A DNA stretch of 64,000 bases from UBA2336 sp964419145 (GTDB lineage Bacteria; Bacteroidota; Bacteroidia; Cytophagales; Cyclobacteriaceae), in contig CAYQOM010000010.1 of the NCBI GenBank assembly GCA_964419145.1, positions 49,892 through 113,891 on the forward strand, in the 5' to 3' direction. Both the position numbers and the translations under genes were made by a program. Positions 22,080-31,948 of this stretch are shown in pieces. Below the pieces are notes generated by a model. The model searched no databases, was not told where the DNA came from, and saw only the letters and a list, made by a program, of their open reading frames with translations. Numbering within the stretch: position 1 is the first letter of the stretch; each line of letters begins with the position of its first letter.

Positions 22080-24752
22080 ATGAAGCTCAACCGGTTAATC
22101 ATCCTTTCAGTCATTTCACTTTTAGCAGCTTCTTGTTCGAAGAAGGACCAGGTTGCCTATAAAAACCCCACGTTACCAATAGAAAAACGCGTGGAAGACC
22201 TGCTGGCCAGGATGACGCTGGAGGAAAAGTTCTGGCAGTTGTTTATGATTCCAGGTGATCTGTCGGATGGAAAGGAGAAGTACCGGCACGGCATCTTCGG
22301 TTTCCAGGTGGCTACAAAGGGAAAGTCGGAAGGTGAAGCAGAGCAAGTGTTGGAATATGCCGGTGGCGGATCTGCGCGTGAAGCGGCCGAATGGATAAAT
22401 GAAATTCAAAAATATTTTGTGGAAGAAACCCGGTTGGGTATTCCCATCATTCCGTTTGATGAAGCCCTGCATGGATTGGTGCGTGAAGGTGCCACGGTGT
22501 TTCCACAAGCCATTGCCCTTGCGGCTACATGGGATACATTATTGATGCATGACGTAGCGCAAGCCATTGCGCAGGAAACCAAAGTCAGGGGCATCCGCCA
22601 AATTCTTTCACCGGTCATGAACATCGCGCGTGATGTGCGATGGGGCAGAACGGAGGAAACCTATGGTGAAGATCCTTTTCTCACCACGCAAATGGCGGTA
22701 ACGTATGTGAAACAATTTGAAAAGCTGGGAATCATCACCACACCAAAACATTTTGCCGCCAATGTTGGTGATGGTGGCCGCGACAGTTACCCGATTCATT
22801 TCAATGAACGGTTGCTGGAAGAAATTTATTTCCCGGCTTTTAAGGCGTGCATTCAGCTGGGCGGATCGCAGTCGGTTATGACTGCATACAACTCCGTTGA
22901 TGGAAGGCCTGCCACGGCAAACAACTGGCTGCTGAACGAAAAGCTTAAGAAAGAATGGGGCTTTGATGGCTTTGTTATCTCCGATGCTTCGGCAACAGGC
23001 GGAGCAAACGTGTTGCACTTTACCGCCACCGATTATGCCGATGCCACCAAGCAAGCCATTGAAAACGGACTCGATGTGATCTTTCAAACTTCGTACGATC
23101 ATTATCCGCTTTTTTATGAAGCATTTGAGAAGGGAATGATTGATGAAGGCGCAATTGATAATGCCGTGCGCAGGGTGTTGCGTGCAAAGTTTAAACTGGG
23201 GTTGTTTGAAAACCCGTATGTTGATCCGGCAGCAGCAGAGCAAAAAGGCGGAACACACAAAGCGCTTGCACGAAAAGCTTCCCAGCAGTCGATTGTGTTG
23301 CTTAAAAATGAAAATCAAACGCTTCCGCTAAGCAAGCAGCTAAAATCCATTGCCGTAATCGGAACAGATGCGGTTGAAGCACGGCCCGGTGGTTATTCCG
23401 GTCCGGGAAAAAATCCGGTAAGTATTTTACAGGGTATTAAAGAAAAATTTAGTCAACAGGTTTTGGTTAACTATGCCGCGGGTTGTGGCCGTACATCGGC
23501 TACACATGTTACCGTGCCGGAAGAAAACCTGCTTCACTATGTTGATGGAAAAATGGAAGCGGGATTGTTGGGATCGTATTTTAACAACATTACCCTGGTA
23601 GGCGAGCCTGCGTTAACACGTGTTGATAGGGTACTTGATTTTCAATGGACGTTATTTTCTCCGGATCAGAAAACAATCAATCCCGATTATTATTCAGCCC
23701 GCTGGACAGGAAAGTTACGGGCACCTGAGACAGGAGTTTTTGAAATCGGCATAGAAGGTGATGATGGATACCGGTTGTACCTGAATGATAAACTGATTAT
23801 CGACAATTGGCGCAAGCAAAGCTTTCAGCGTATTACGAAACCGTATGCTTTTGAAAAAGGAAAGGAGTATGATCTGAAAGTTGAGTTTTACGAGACGGTT
23901 GGAAACGTTCGGTTGAAGCTACTCTGGAATATTGGTGTGGAGCAGAAAGTTGAGCAGGAAATTAAGCGGGCTATAGACATGGCCCGCACCAGTGATGTAG
24001 TAATAGTTGTTGCCGGAATTGAAGAAGGCGAATTCAGGGATCGGGCTTTTCTTTCGCTGCCGGGCTATCAGGAAGAAATGATTCAACGCGTGGCTGCAAC
24101 GGGTAAGCCTCTTGTGGTGGTGTTAGTGGGCGGAAGCGCCATCACCATGAATAGCTGGATGCATTCCGTTTCATCCATCATGCATGTGTGGTACCCGGGC
24201 AATGAGGGTGGTCATGCTGTAGCGGATGTATTGTTTGGTGATTATAACCCTGCAGGGCGTTTGCCGATTACTTTTCCTATTCATGAATCGCAATTGCCCT
24301 TGTATTACAACCACAAACCCACCGGGCGGGGTGATGATTACAACAACCTTACGGGGAAACCATTATTTCCTTTCGGGTTTGGATTGAGCTACACCACCTT
24401 CCGCTATCACGATTTAAAAATCGAACAACCTGAAATTCTTAGTAACGGCAGTACTACTATTCAATTTAGTGTAACCAATACCGGTAATTATGATGGCGAG
24501 GAAGTGGTGCAGCTTTATATCAAAGACCTGGTAGCCTCTGTAGCGCGACCGGTTATGGAGTTAAAGGGATTTCAACGTGTATTTCTGAAGCAAGGCGAAA
24601 CGAAACAACTTGCATTCAGCGTAACGCCCGAATTGCTCAATATGCTGAATGAGAAGATGGAACGTGTAGTTGAACCGGGCGAGTTCAGGATTATGCTTGG
24701 CAGTTCATCCAATGATGTTCGGTTGCGCACTGTGCTCAGGGTGAGGGAGTAA
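22080..24752 (+). CDS. glycoside hydrolase family 3 beta-glucosidase-type lipoprotein with PA14 insert
   Basis: 890 residues. The signal has lipobox Cys19 (LLAASCSKK). The GH3 N-terminal TIM-barrel spans about 35-370, with the nucleophile Asp302 in GFDGFVISDA, substrate-binding KHFAAN (about 223-228) and GRTEETYGEDP (about 189-199). The C-terminal alpha/beta sandwich follows (about 395 on) and is interrupted by a PA14 domain (about 490-630: GLLGSYFNN, then GDDGYRLYLNDKLIIDNW). A fibronectin-III-like domain closes the protein (about 790-885). The architecture is that of BglX-type beta-glucosidases/xylosidases with PA14, which release sugars from beta-glucans or glycosides in the periplasm. Not in a SusC/D locus here. 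Confidence 0.92.
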   Translation: MKLNRLIILSVISLLAASCSKKDQVAYKNPTLPIEKRVEDLLARMTLEEKFWQLFMIPGDLSDGKEKYRHGIFGFQVATKGKSEGEAEQVLEYAGGGSAREAAEWINEIQKYFVEETRLGIPIIPFDEALHGLVREGATVFPQAIALAATWDTLLMHDVAQAIAQETKVRGIRQILSPVMNIARDVRWGRTEETYGEDPFLTTQMAVTYVKQFEKLGIITTPKHFAANVGDGGRDSYPIHFNERLLEEIYFPAFKACIQLGGSQSVMTAYNSVDGRPATANNWLLNEKLKKEWGFDGFVISDASATGGANVLHFTATDYADATKQAIENGLDVIFQTSYDHYPLFYEAFEKGMIDEGAIDNAVRRVLRAKFKLGLFENPYVDPAAAEQKGGTHKALARKASQQSIVLLKNENQTLPLSKQLKSIAVIGTDAVEARPGGYSGPGKNPVSILQGIKEKFSQQVLVNYAAGCGRTSATHVTVPEENLLHYVDGKMEAGLLGSYFNNITLVGEPALTRVDRVLDFQWTLFSPDQKTINPDYYSARWTGKLRAPETGVFEIGIEGDDGYRLYLNDKLIIDNWRKQSFQRITKPYAFEKGKEYDLKVEFYETVGNVRLKLLWNIGVEQKVEQEIKRAIDMARTSDVVIVVAGIEEGEFRDRAFLSLPGYQEEMIQRVAATGKPLVVVLVGGSAITMNSWMHSVSSIMHVWYPGNEGGHAVADVLFGDYNPAGRLPITFPIHESQLPLYYNHKPTGRGDDYNNLTGKPLFPFGFGLSYTTFRYHDLKIEQPEILSNGSTTIQFSVTNTGNYDGEEVVQLYIKDLVASVARPVMELKGFQRVFLKQGETKQLAFSVTPELLNMLNEKMERVVEPGEFRIMLGSSSNDVRLRTVLRVRE

Positions 24753-24754
24753 TC

Positions 24755-24835
24755 CTCGCCTTTGGTGTTGCGCGATGGTGTGCGTGAAGGATCACCAACA
24801 ACCAGAGGAACTTAGCCAGCAGGCAATTCCGCTTT
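24755..24835 (+). repeat. 80-bp repeat family, copy B
   Basis: Diverged direct copy of 20951-21030: TTGGTGTTGCGCGATGGTG and GAAGGATCACCAACAACCAG match. It begins two bases past the GH3 stop codon. Confidence 0.65.
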
Positions 24836-24856
24836 TTAAGTTAACTTTATTCTTCG

Positions 24857-24880
24857 CATAGTGTCCTGCAAGGCACGCTA
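24857..24880 (+). repeat. degenerate REP hairpin
   Basis: CATAGTGTCCTGCAAGGCACGCTA has the same core (GTGTCCTGCAAGGCAC) and left flank (TTATTCTTCGC) as the REP at 20833-20860, but its outer stem no longer pairs fully. Confidence 0.6.
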
Positions 24881-24909
24881 GGCCAAAATGATTGAGCAAA
24901 AAAAGGTAA

Positions 24910-25830
24910 ATGAATACATACATTCTCTCCACGCTGCTTTTTGTACACGCCTTAGCTCTATCTGCTCAGGAAGAGGTTAAAGTTGCCGTAGAGCACCTTG
25001 ACCTCTATGGTACGTTGCTTGCACCTGCAAAAAAGACAAACAAGGCCATACTCATTATATCCGGCTCGGGCACAACCGATAGAGACGGGAATACGAAGCC
25101 CATGTATACCAATGATGGACTGAAAAGACTGGCAGAAGAACTAACGGAGTTGGGCTTTGCCACAGTACGTTTTGATAAAAGAGGAGCGGGAAAAAGTGTT
25201 TCTGCATCCATGCCAGCAGAGGAGTTGCGTTTTGAGCACCTTATTTCGGATGCAAGTGCCTGGATTACATTCCTGAAAGAGCGCTATGAAGATATTACCG
25301 TTATTGGCCACAGCCAGGGAGCGTTGGTTGGGATGGTTGCTATACAGCAAAATGAAGTGAGTAGATTTATTTCTCTGGCAGGGCTATCAGAGGATGCCTA
25401 CACCACCGTAAAACGACAGTTGGCTAATCAGCCGAAGGTTGTGGTTGATGCAGCATACCCGCTACTGGACAGCTTGAAGAATGGCTACAAGGTAAAAAAT
25501 ATACCACCCTACCTGAATAGCCTCTTTAATCCGAAAACTCAGGATTATTTTATGTCATTCATGAAGTATGATCCGCGAGAAGAAATTAAAAAAGTGAATT
25601 GTCCGGTGTTGGTCATTCAGGGCACAACGGATTTGCAAATAACCGTTGAGGGAGCTACAGAAATGAGTCGTAATGCTTTAAAAGCAAACTTAAAAATCAT
25701 TGAAGGTATGAACCACGTACTACGAACAAGCCCGATCGATGTTAATGCAAATATGGCTACTTACAATAATCCAACTATTCCCTTGCATTCCGACTTAATT
25801 GGTGTCATCAGGGAATTTCTGGGAAGATAA
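24910..25830 (+). CDS. alpha/beta hydrolase (serine aminopeptidase S33-like), exported
   Basis: 306 residues with a signal peptide cleaved after about residue 19. Typical alpha/beta hydrolase order: oxyanion loop SGSGTTDRDG (about 51-60), nucleophile elbow GHSQGA with Ser135, acid in IQGTTDLQI (about Asp240), and catalytic His in GMNHVLR (about 263). Similar Bacteroidota proteins are annotated as acyl- or peptide hydrolases; the substrate is not known. Stands alone, 157 bp after GH3 with repeats between. Confidence 0.85.
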   Translation: MNTYILSTLLFVHALALSAQEEVKVAVEHLDLYGTLLAPAKKTNKAILIISGSGTTDRDGNTKPMYTNDGLKRLAEELTELGFATVRFDKRGAGKSVSASMPAEELRFEHLISDASAWITFLKERYEDITVIGHSQGALVGMVAIQQNEVSRFISLAGLSEDAYTTVKRQLANQPKVVVDAAYPLLDSLKNGYKVKNIPPYLNSLFNPKTQDYFMSFMKYDPREEIKKVNCPVLVIQGTTDLQITVEGATEMSRNALKANLKIIEGMNHVLRTSPIDVNANMATYNNPTIPLHSDLIGVIREFLGR

Positions 25831-25951
25831 TACCTTTACACAATAGCTACCTTGTATTTGCATAGCTTGTTGATAGATGGAAATAAATTGTCGCAAATAG
25901 GAATTCATACACAAGATAGTTTCACGGCTACCTTAAAGGCAAACAATAACC

Positions 25952-26641
25952 ATGAAAAAAGGAATAAAAAAGTATCTATTCGAAATAATCGTAATCTTTA
26001 TTGGAATTACCATTTCATTTTTAGTGGAGAGTTGGAGAAGGGATAGAGAAGTACAACTTGAAACAAAAAAGCAACTGACACTGCTCCGAAATGATTTGAG
26101 TCGAACAAGTTCATGGATAGAGCAAATAGACTCTGGTTACAGCGAAACGATTACCGACATTTCACGACTAAGAAATGGCGAGACTTTAGTGGAGGAAGAT
26201 TTTGCTGAGTTGATCTTCAATATATTTGATAATCCAATTGATTTTCCGTTGCGGGATATATCTCCCTATCTTAATCAGGTTTCAAGATTAAGTGAAGTTA
26301 GTAACATAAAAGGAAGTGAAAAAATAATAACCAACATAACCTATATCCAGACATTGGTTCGGGAAGACTATGAACTGAATAAATCGATTTCCGACTATGC
26401 TGATAGTAGAATTTGGGTAAAGCTTAGTAAGGATAATTTTACCAGCAAAGTATTAGAAGCTGAAAGGTCATGGTTAGACACAACCCTAATATGGACGGAG
26501 AAGCAGTATTCAATTGATTTGTTTGATGATTTAGTGACTGATTTAAGCTTTGTTGAGCTTAAGTTGAGGAAGATTTTAATTGTGCACGATGCACTAAAAA
26601 CGCGAATTGATATCTTACAGGAAGATTTAGATAAAGTGTAG
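25952..26641 (+). CDS. membrane-anchored DUF6090-like protein
   Basis: 229 residues. The basic start MKKGIKKYLFE is followed by one membrane helix (IIVIFIGITISFLVESW), then a helical soluble region with probable coiled coil (about 38-229). The form (start, helix ending in ...ES/N-W, then REVQLETKKQLTLLRNDL) resembles DUF6090, a common Bacteroidota family without known function, usually present in several copies per genome. AT-rich compared with neighbours to the left. Confidence 0.6.
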   Translation: MKKGIKKYLFEIIVIFIGITISFLVESWRRDREVQLETKKQLTLLRNDLSRTSSWIEQIDSGYSETITDISRLRNGETLVEEDFAELIFNIFDNPIDFPLRDISPYLNQVSRLSEVSNIKGSEKIITNITYIQTLVREDYELNKSISDYADSRIWVKLSKDNFTSKVLEAERSWLDTTLIWTEKQYSIDLFDDLVTDLSFVELKLRKILIVHDALKTRIDILQEDLDKV

Positions 26642-26807
26642 ATATTTATCTGTACCAATTCGTGTAATGCACGCTATGTGAATTCGGACGAAGTATCTTG
26701 TGAAGATTAACATGTCGTTTTTGATTTAAAGAAAAACTGATCTTGTATACTTTTGGTTAACATTTGGTTGCTGTACTATTCTCCAATGCTTTAAATATTG
26801 TCATGCT

Positions 26808-27329
26808 ATGAAGAAGACCTTTCTGAGATCACTAATCTGTTTAAGCTTGATCGCCAGTGCCTGTGGGGTTAAAAAGTACGAGCAAGATTTTAACAAATTT
26901 ACCGGCAGGTGGAAATTATATATAGTGGAAACAAAAGCGGATGTGGATGCCTCCTGGGTTCCCCGTCAAGGTGATTATAAGAATCGGCAAGGGTTTATTT
27001 TATACGATGGACTGGGAGGCATGGGTGTACATCATGTCACAGAAGATTATCAGCATTATGTTTTTGAGGGAAAGGGTGGTCTTGATAGTTTAACCCGGAA
27101 TGACTTGCGCCATTTGGCAAACAACTTTGTTTATTTTGGTAAATACCGGGTGATTGATTCACTTGGCATTATTGAGCATCATATTGAATCTGCCCACTCC
27201 CTGAATTTATGGGGAACAATAGCGGCAAGAAAGTATACCTTTATGGGTGACACGTTAGTACTAAGTCCCGTCACCGATCAATACCCGAAAAGCAGGCTTA
27301 AATGGGTAAGGCTTTCAGATTTGGAGTAA
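26808..27329 (+). CDS. lipoprotein with lipocalin-like domain
   Basis: 173 residues. Lipobox Cys in LIASACGVKK (Cys19 or near). The start of the mature part, FNKFTGRWKLYIVETKADVD, followed by GFILYDGLGGMGVHHV, is the GxW opening and beta pattern of a lipocalin-like (calycin) barrel as found in Bacteroidota lipocalin_5-type proteins. Such proteins may bind a small ligand; none can be named. A TACTTTTG promoter-type box lies at 26748-26755. The next gene begins 5 bp after its stop. Confidence 0.65.
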   Translation: MKKTFLRSLICLSLIASACGVKKYEQDFNKFTGRWKLYIVETKADVDASWVPRQGDYKNRQGFILYDGLGGMGVHHVTEDYQHYVFEGKGGLDSLTRNDLRHLANNFVYFGKYRVIDSLGIIEHHIESAHSLNLWGTIAARKYTFMGDTLVLSPVTDQYPKSRLKWVRLSDLE

Positions 27330-27334
27330 ATCAA

Positions 27335-27919
27335 ATGAGCAGATCCAGGTTAAATAAAGCGACTAAACCACGGAGAGTGGATTTAAGTGTTTGGCATTAT
27401 TTTGTTCACTTCTCATTTTCGTTTGTCATCTTTCTTACTCCCATCTATAATTTTGTCGGCATGATAAATATCTGGATGGGAAATTATTCAGGTAGACGAA
27501 CGTTTGATGAACTTTTGATTGACTCAATATTATTTCTTTTGGCAGGTTTGCTATTTACGTTTTGGCAGTATAGCAAGCTTAAATTTAAAGAGATAAAGAT
27601 TGAGCATACCGAGCATGACTACCAGCATGCATTAGGCAAAACAATCGCGGACCTAAAATGGCGAGTCGATAAAAGTAGGGATGGTTATTTCAGAGCGCAT
27701 CGAGTGGGAGAAGGGTTTTTACCAATAAGTTACTGGGGAGAAATGATCACCATTATTCGTGAAAACGACACCATCTTAATCAATAGCATCAGTGATCCAA
27801 ATCAAAGCCCAACATTTTCGTCATTTGGTTCTAACCGAAAAAACATAAGAACATTCATAAAAAATCTTCATGCTATTTTGGCGCAAAAGAGAGGAACAGG
27901 TACCGAAAGGGTCGTTTAA
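27335..27919 (+). CDS. two-helix membrane protein, unknown function
   Basis: 194 residues from ATG at 27335, chosen because it begins 5 bp after the lipocalin-like gene's stop; an upstream ATG at 27302 would overlap that gene. Two membrane helices (about 22-45 and 62-82) sit near the N-terminus, then a cytosolic alpha/beta region (about 90-190) with LKWRVDKSRDGYFRAH. Probably co-transcribed with the lipocalin-like lipoprotein. No family recognised. Confidence 0.6.
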   Translation: MSRSRLNKATKPRRVDLSVWHYFVHFSFSFVIFLTPIYNFVGMINIWMGNYSGRRTFDELLIDSILFLLAGLLFTFWQYSKLKFKEIKIEHTEHDYQHALGKTIADLKWRVDKSRDGYFRAHRVGEGFLPISYWGEMITIIRENDTILINSISDPNQSPTFSSFGSNRKNIRTFIKNLHAILAQKRGTGTERVV

Positions 27920-27948
27920 GAAATAAGTGGACCTTCGACTTGCCCGTG

Positions 27949-27965
27949 TCCCGAAAGCTTTGGGA
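27949..27965. repeat. small palindrome TCCCGAAAGCTTTGGGA
   Basis: Related to the TCCCGATAnnTATCGGGA palindromes found at 10972, 37746, 41691 and 54664; here the arms are one base shorter on one side. It lies in a 259-bp spacer in which nothing else was seen. Confidence 0.5.
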
Positions 27966-28178
27966 ACATATACGATAACCAAACAAACCCATGACAAGAA
28001 TCAAATTCACGTGCAATGAACCCATTGCAGATGTCCTAATCTGACATACTTATGTTCGATATTGAACGGAGTAGTTAAAACATAGGTTGAATGAGGCTGG
28101 ATTGAAGGTGATTATTATTGGCACGATTGTTATCTTCCTGTGTATTCACTAAACCTGCATTAATTTAGCTCTGTAGAC

Positions 28179-30536
28179 ATGTTCAAGAACTACCTGAAAA
28201 CCTCATTCCGTAATCTATTTCGTCATAAGAGCTACACATTCATAAATGTTCTTGGCCTGACAGTCGGACTTGTTACCTCTATTTTCATTCTTCTTTGGAT
28301 AATTGATGAATTGTCTTTCGATAACTTCCATTCAAATGCTGACCGAATTTTTAAAGTTATGGTCAACAACACGTATCCCGATGGAAAAATTGAAACATAC
28401 CCCGCAACTCCGGCTAAACTGAAAGATGCAATCGTAGAAGAAATTCCTGAAGTGGAATTAGCTGCCCAGTATAGCTTTGAAACGGAATTGTTGGTAAAAT
28501 ATGAAACCGTTGCATACCATGAGGTTGGTATTTATGCTGACCCAATACTCTTCCAGATTCTTAGTTTTCCAATAGTAAAAGGCAGTGAGTCCAAACCGTT
28601 AACAGACATTAAATCGATTGCTATTTCTGAAAGGCTTGCCGAAAAGTTATTCAAAAACGAAAACCCTGTCGGGAAGTTATTGAATCTTGGAGCATCTCAT
28701 GACCTTATCGTTACCAGTGTCTTTGCAAATATTCCCCAGCACTCAACGCTTCAATTTGACTTTGTTGCTTCGTTCGAACTCTTCGTAAATGAAAATCCGT
28801 GGACACAACACTGGGGAAGCGGTGGCACCAGGGCAACTGTGTTGCTAAAATCATCAACTTTTGTTGATCTGGCAAATCAGAAAGTTGCTGGTTTAATAAA
28901 AAAGAACTGCCCCGACTGTACTACTACACCCTTTCTGTTTCCGTATGCAAAGTCAAGACTGTACAATGAATTTGAAAACGGAAAGAACGCAGGAGGCAGG
29001 ATTGAGCAGATTTACCTTTTCGGTGCAGTGGCCATACTGATCCTTGTAATGGCTTGTATTAATTTCACCAACCTTTCCACAGCCCGAGCAACCAGTCGAA
29101 GTCGTGAAGTAGGGATTAGAAAATCAATAGGCGCTCAAAAGAGTGGCCTTATTGTGCAATTCATTTCCGAGTCAATGCTACTGTCTTTCATTGCGCTGAT
29201 ATTCGCAATTGCAATTGTTCAACTTTTTCTCCCATTCTTTAATGAAGTTACCTCCAAAGCTATCTGGTTAGACTTAAGCAATCCCGTGTTTATTGTAGGA
29301 ACATTGGGGATTACCGTGATTTGCGGGTTACTGGCAGGAAGTTATCCTGCTTTTATCTTATCAAGATTTAATCCGGTTAAAGTTTTAAAGGGGGATACTC
29401 AACTGGGTTTGACTGGAAGTACGCTTCGTAAATCGCTGGTCATAGTTCAATTCACCACTTCCATAATACTGGTTGTTGGAAGCATTGCTGTTTATAAACA
29501 AATAGTTTTTATCAGTGAAAGAAATCTTGGATTTGATAAAGAGAATATTATTGTGGTTGACCAAAATGAAGGTATCGTAAAATCCTACTCAGCTATTAAA
29601 AATGACTTGCATCAATTAGCTTCTGTTAACGGTGTCGCCTTTGGCGGGAACAACATTTTTACAATTGCCATTACCACAACAGATCCCATTTGGAGCGGCA
29701 AGCCTGATAACGCTTCCATTCTTTTCAAAATATACCGATGCGATGCTGACTTTATTCCAACACTGAACATTAAAATACAACAAGGTAGAAATTTTGTTGA
29801 CGAAAAGGATGCTTCCAACTATATCATCAACAAGAAAGCTGCTGAAGTTATGGGATTTACGCTTGAAAATGCGATAGGTAGTGAGCTTGAAATGTGGAAT
29901 GGCAAGGGAAAAATAATTGGGATTACAGAGGACTTCCATAATAACAACTTGAAGTTTGGTATTGAGCCTATGATATTCATGTATTCTGAGAATATTGGGT
30001 CTCACTATTTCATCAAGTTAGGTGGAGCACTACCTGTAAACGAAAGTATCAAGCAGTTGGAGGATATATTCAGGAAACATAATCCAGATTACCCATTTGA
30101 ATTTACTTTCCTTGATGAGGTTTTTAATCAGGAATATAAGACAGAAGCCATCATTGGTAAACTGTCTTTAAGTTTTACGGTCATTGCTGTTCTTATATCA
30201 TGCTTAGGTCTATTTGGTTTGGCATCTTTCAATGCTGAAAGAAGAACCAAAGAATTGGGCATCAGAAAAGTGATGGGTGCATCTGTTAGCGATCTGGTCA
30301 TTATGCTTTGTGGTGATTTTACTAATCTGGTCGTAATTAGTTTGTTTATTGGTTTTCCGGTTTCATGGTACCTTATTCGTGAATACTTGTCAGGTTATGC
30401 TTTCCATACTGATGTCAATGGGGATATTTACATGTTAACTGCAATTGCTATGTTAGCTATTGTATTACTTTCTGTAGGATATCAATCTGCAAAAGCTGCG
30501 TTATCAAATCCGGTTGACTCATTACGTAATGAGTAG
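28179..30536 (+). CDS. FtsX/MacB-like ABC transporter permease
   Basis: 785 residues with the standard four-helix pair: N-terminal MFKNYLKTSFRNLFRHKSYT and helix at about 21-43, a MacB-like periplasmic domain (about 50-270), helices near 285-305, 335-360 and 380-400 with the second FtsX start GSTLRKSLVIVQFTTSIIL, another periplasmic domain, and three final helices with NAERRTKELGIRKVMGAS. This fused two-unit permease is very common in Bacteroidota, often in many paralogues and without a neighbouring ATPase, as here. Such complexes carry out mechanotransmission or export of small molecules/lipoproteins. Start context: GTAGAC ATG, no SD. Confidence 0.9.
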   Translation: MFKNYLKTSFRNLFRHKSYTFINVLGLTVGLVTSIFILLWIIDELSFDNFHSNADRIFKVMVNNTYPDGKIETYPATPAKLKDAIVEEIPEVELAAQYSFETELLVKYETVAYHEVGIYADPILFQILSFPIVKGSESKPLTDIKSIAISERLAEKLFKNENPVGKLLNLGASHDLIVTSVFANIPQHSTLQFDFVASFELFVNENPWTQHWGSGGTRATVLLKSSTFVDLANQKVAGLIKKNCPDCTTTPFLFPYAKSRLYNEFENGKNAGGRIEQIYLFGAVAILILVMACINFTNLSTARATSRSREVGIRKSIGAQKSGLIVQFISESMLLSFIALIFAIAIVQLFLPFFNEVTSKAIWLDLSNPVFIVGTLGITVICGLLAGSYPAFILSRFNPVKVLKGDTQLGLTGSTLRKSLVIVQFTTSIILVVGSIAVYKQIVFISERNLGFDKENIIVVDQNEGIVKSYSAIKNDLHQLASVNGVAFGGNNIFTIAITTTDPIWSGKPDNASILFKIYRCDADFIPTLNIKIQQGRNFVDEKDASNYIINKKAAEVMGFTLENAIGSELEMWNGKGKIIGITEDFHNNNLKFGIEPMIFMYSENIGSHYFIKLGGALPVNESIKQLEDIFRKHNPDYPFEFTFLDEVFNQEYKTEAIIGKLSLSFTVIAVLISCLGLFGLASFNAERRTKELGIRKVMGASVSDLVIMLCGDFTNLVVISLFIGFPVSWYLIREYLSGYAFHTDVNGDIYMLTAIAMLAIVLLSVGYQSAKAALSNPVDSLRNE

Positions 30537-30672
30537 TTGGAAGCTAAAGAGTTTTTAAGTAGTAACACCTGAGCTTGCCAATGGATACTAGTAAAAATAT
30601 CAGACTTACTGTGATGTGTCGTCCAGCACTATGTATAACTAAATCGTTACCACTCATATAGAAATCAACAGA

Positions 30673-31842
30673 ATGAATAATATCATTGTAGTAGTGCTTT
30701 TTCTAATCGTGATTAATCAGGTAAAATCACAAGATGTTGAACAACTTGTAATCGGCACAAAACATTCACTTCAGTCTGATATCTTGAATGAAGACAGAGA
30801 ATATTGGATTAGTCTTCCTGATTCGTACCATAATAAAGAATCATCCTATAAGCGCTATCCGGTGCTTATTGTACTGGATGGAAATTTGCACTTTAAGTCA
30901 ATAGTTGGAGTCGTAAACTACATGAGTTCTGATGTATATAGAAGCTGGAAAATTCCAGAGATGATAGTAGTTGGTATTCAAAATGTGGATAGAAGAAGAG
31001 ACTATACACCAGACAAAATCATTACCGTTAGAGAAAATAACACAGGCGGTGGCGATACTTTTCTCAGGTTTTTGGAAGATGAACTTTTGCCTGAGTTGGA
31101 TAAAAAGTTCAGGACATCACCTTACCGAATACTGTTTGGACATTCTTTAGGAGGTTTGTTGGCCACTCATGCCTATATGAAAGAAAAAACACTTTTCAAT
31201 TCATTTATTGCGGTTGACCCAAGTTTTGGAACATGGGATTCCGAAACCATGGACAAAAAGTTAGATTCCCTGACCGCCCAATCATTTGAACGATTCATTT
31301 ATATAGCCACAGCCAATTGGGGCAAAAGAAATATCAGAAATCGTGATCGCCATGTACGGTTGTTTGAGGCCTTGAATAGTAAATGCAAAGGTGAATTACC
31401 TGCTAAACTGGAATACTTCAATAATGAAGATCATAACTCAGTTCCAATCATTGCTTTTCATAATGGAATCTCTGCAATTTTTGAAGGCTATGGAATTTCC
31501 TATCGTGATGTGGAAGACAAAGAGCAACTCACTCAACATTTTCATGCACTTTCGGAACGATTGTCATGGGATTTTCCGCCTCCCGAGCATCTTATAAACC
31601 AAGTAGGGTATAGATTACTACAAAGTCGAAATGATAGTGATAAATCCAACGCATTGGAATTCTTCATTTTGAACGCAGAAAATTACACTGAATCATCTAA
31701 TGCCCATGATAGCTTAGGCGAAGCTTATGAAACATTGGGTAATACGCAAAAAGCAATCGAAAGCTATAAAAAAGCTCTTAAATTAAATCCTGGTAATGAA
31801 CACGCCAGAATGAAAATAAAAAAATTAGATAAGAGCGAATAA
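30673..31842 (+). CDS. secreted esterase (alpha/beta hydrolase, Fes/IroE-like) with C-terminal TPR
   Basis: 389 residues. A signal peptide ends near residue 19. The esterase part (about 25-265) has YPVLIVLDGNLHF, nucleophile elbow FGHSLGG, and His in NEDHNSVP, as in enterochelin-esterase-like or esterase-D-like hydrolases. The last ~50 residues carry a tetratricopeptide repeat (AHDSLGEAYETLGNTQKAIE then SYKKALKLNPGN). This esterase-TPR pairing is frequent in Bacteroidota. Substrate unknown. AT-rich, transcribed alone after the permease (136 bp). Confidence 0.85.
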   Translation: MNNIIVVVLFLIVINQVKSQDVEQLVIGTKHSLQSDILNEDREYWISLPDSYHNKESSYKRYPVLIVLDGNLHFKSIVGVVNYMSSDVYRSWKIPEMIVVGIQNVDRRRDYTPDKIITVRENNTGGGDTFLRFLEDELLPELDKKFRTSPYRILFGHSLGGLLATHAYMKEKTLFNSFIAVDPSFGTWDSETMDKKLDSLTAQSFERFIYIATANWGKRNIRNRDRHVRLFEALNSKCKGELPAKLEYFNNEDHNSVPIIAFHNGISAIFEGYGISYRDVEDKEQLTQHFHALSERLSWDFPPPEHLINQVGYRLLQSRNDSDKSNALEFFILNAENYTESSNAHDSLGEAYETLGNTQKAIESYKKALKLNPGNEHARMKIKKLDKSE

Positions 31843-31948
31843 ATACGCTTGGGAACATGGGCTATGCGCAACGCGGGCAAGGGTGCTGGTATAAGAGTAA
31901 ATGCCCTAGATGAGCAAATTACGAAAGTTGGTCGCTAAGAAATACACA

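Noticed and set aside
22608..23318. 236-residue frame opposite the GH3 gene
   Set aside because: Antisense to catalytic-domain sequence of GH3; Cys/His-rich composition typical of shadow frames.
28179..30536. Half of a MacAB pump with missing ATPase
   Set aside because: Lone FtsX/MacB-type permeases are normal in Bacteroidota, so the missing neighbour is not remarkable.
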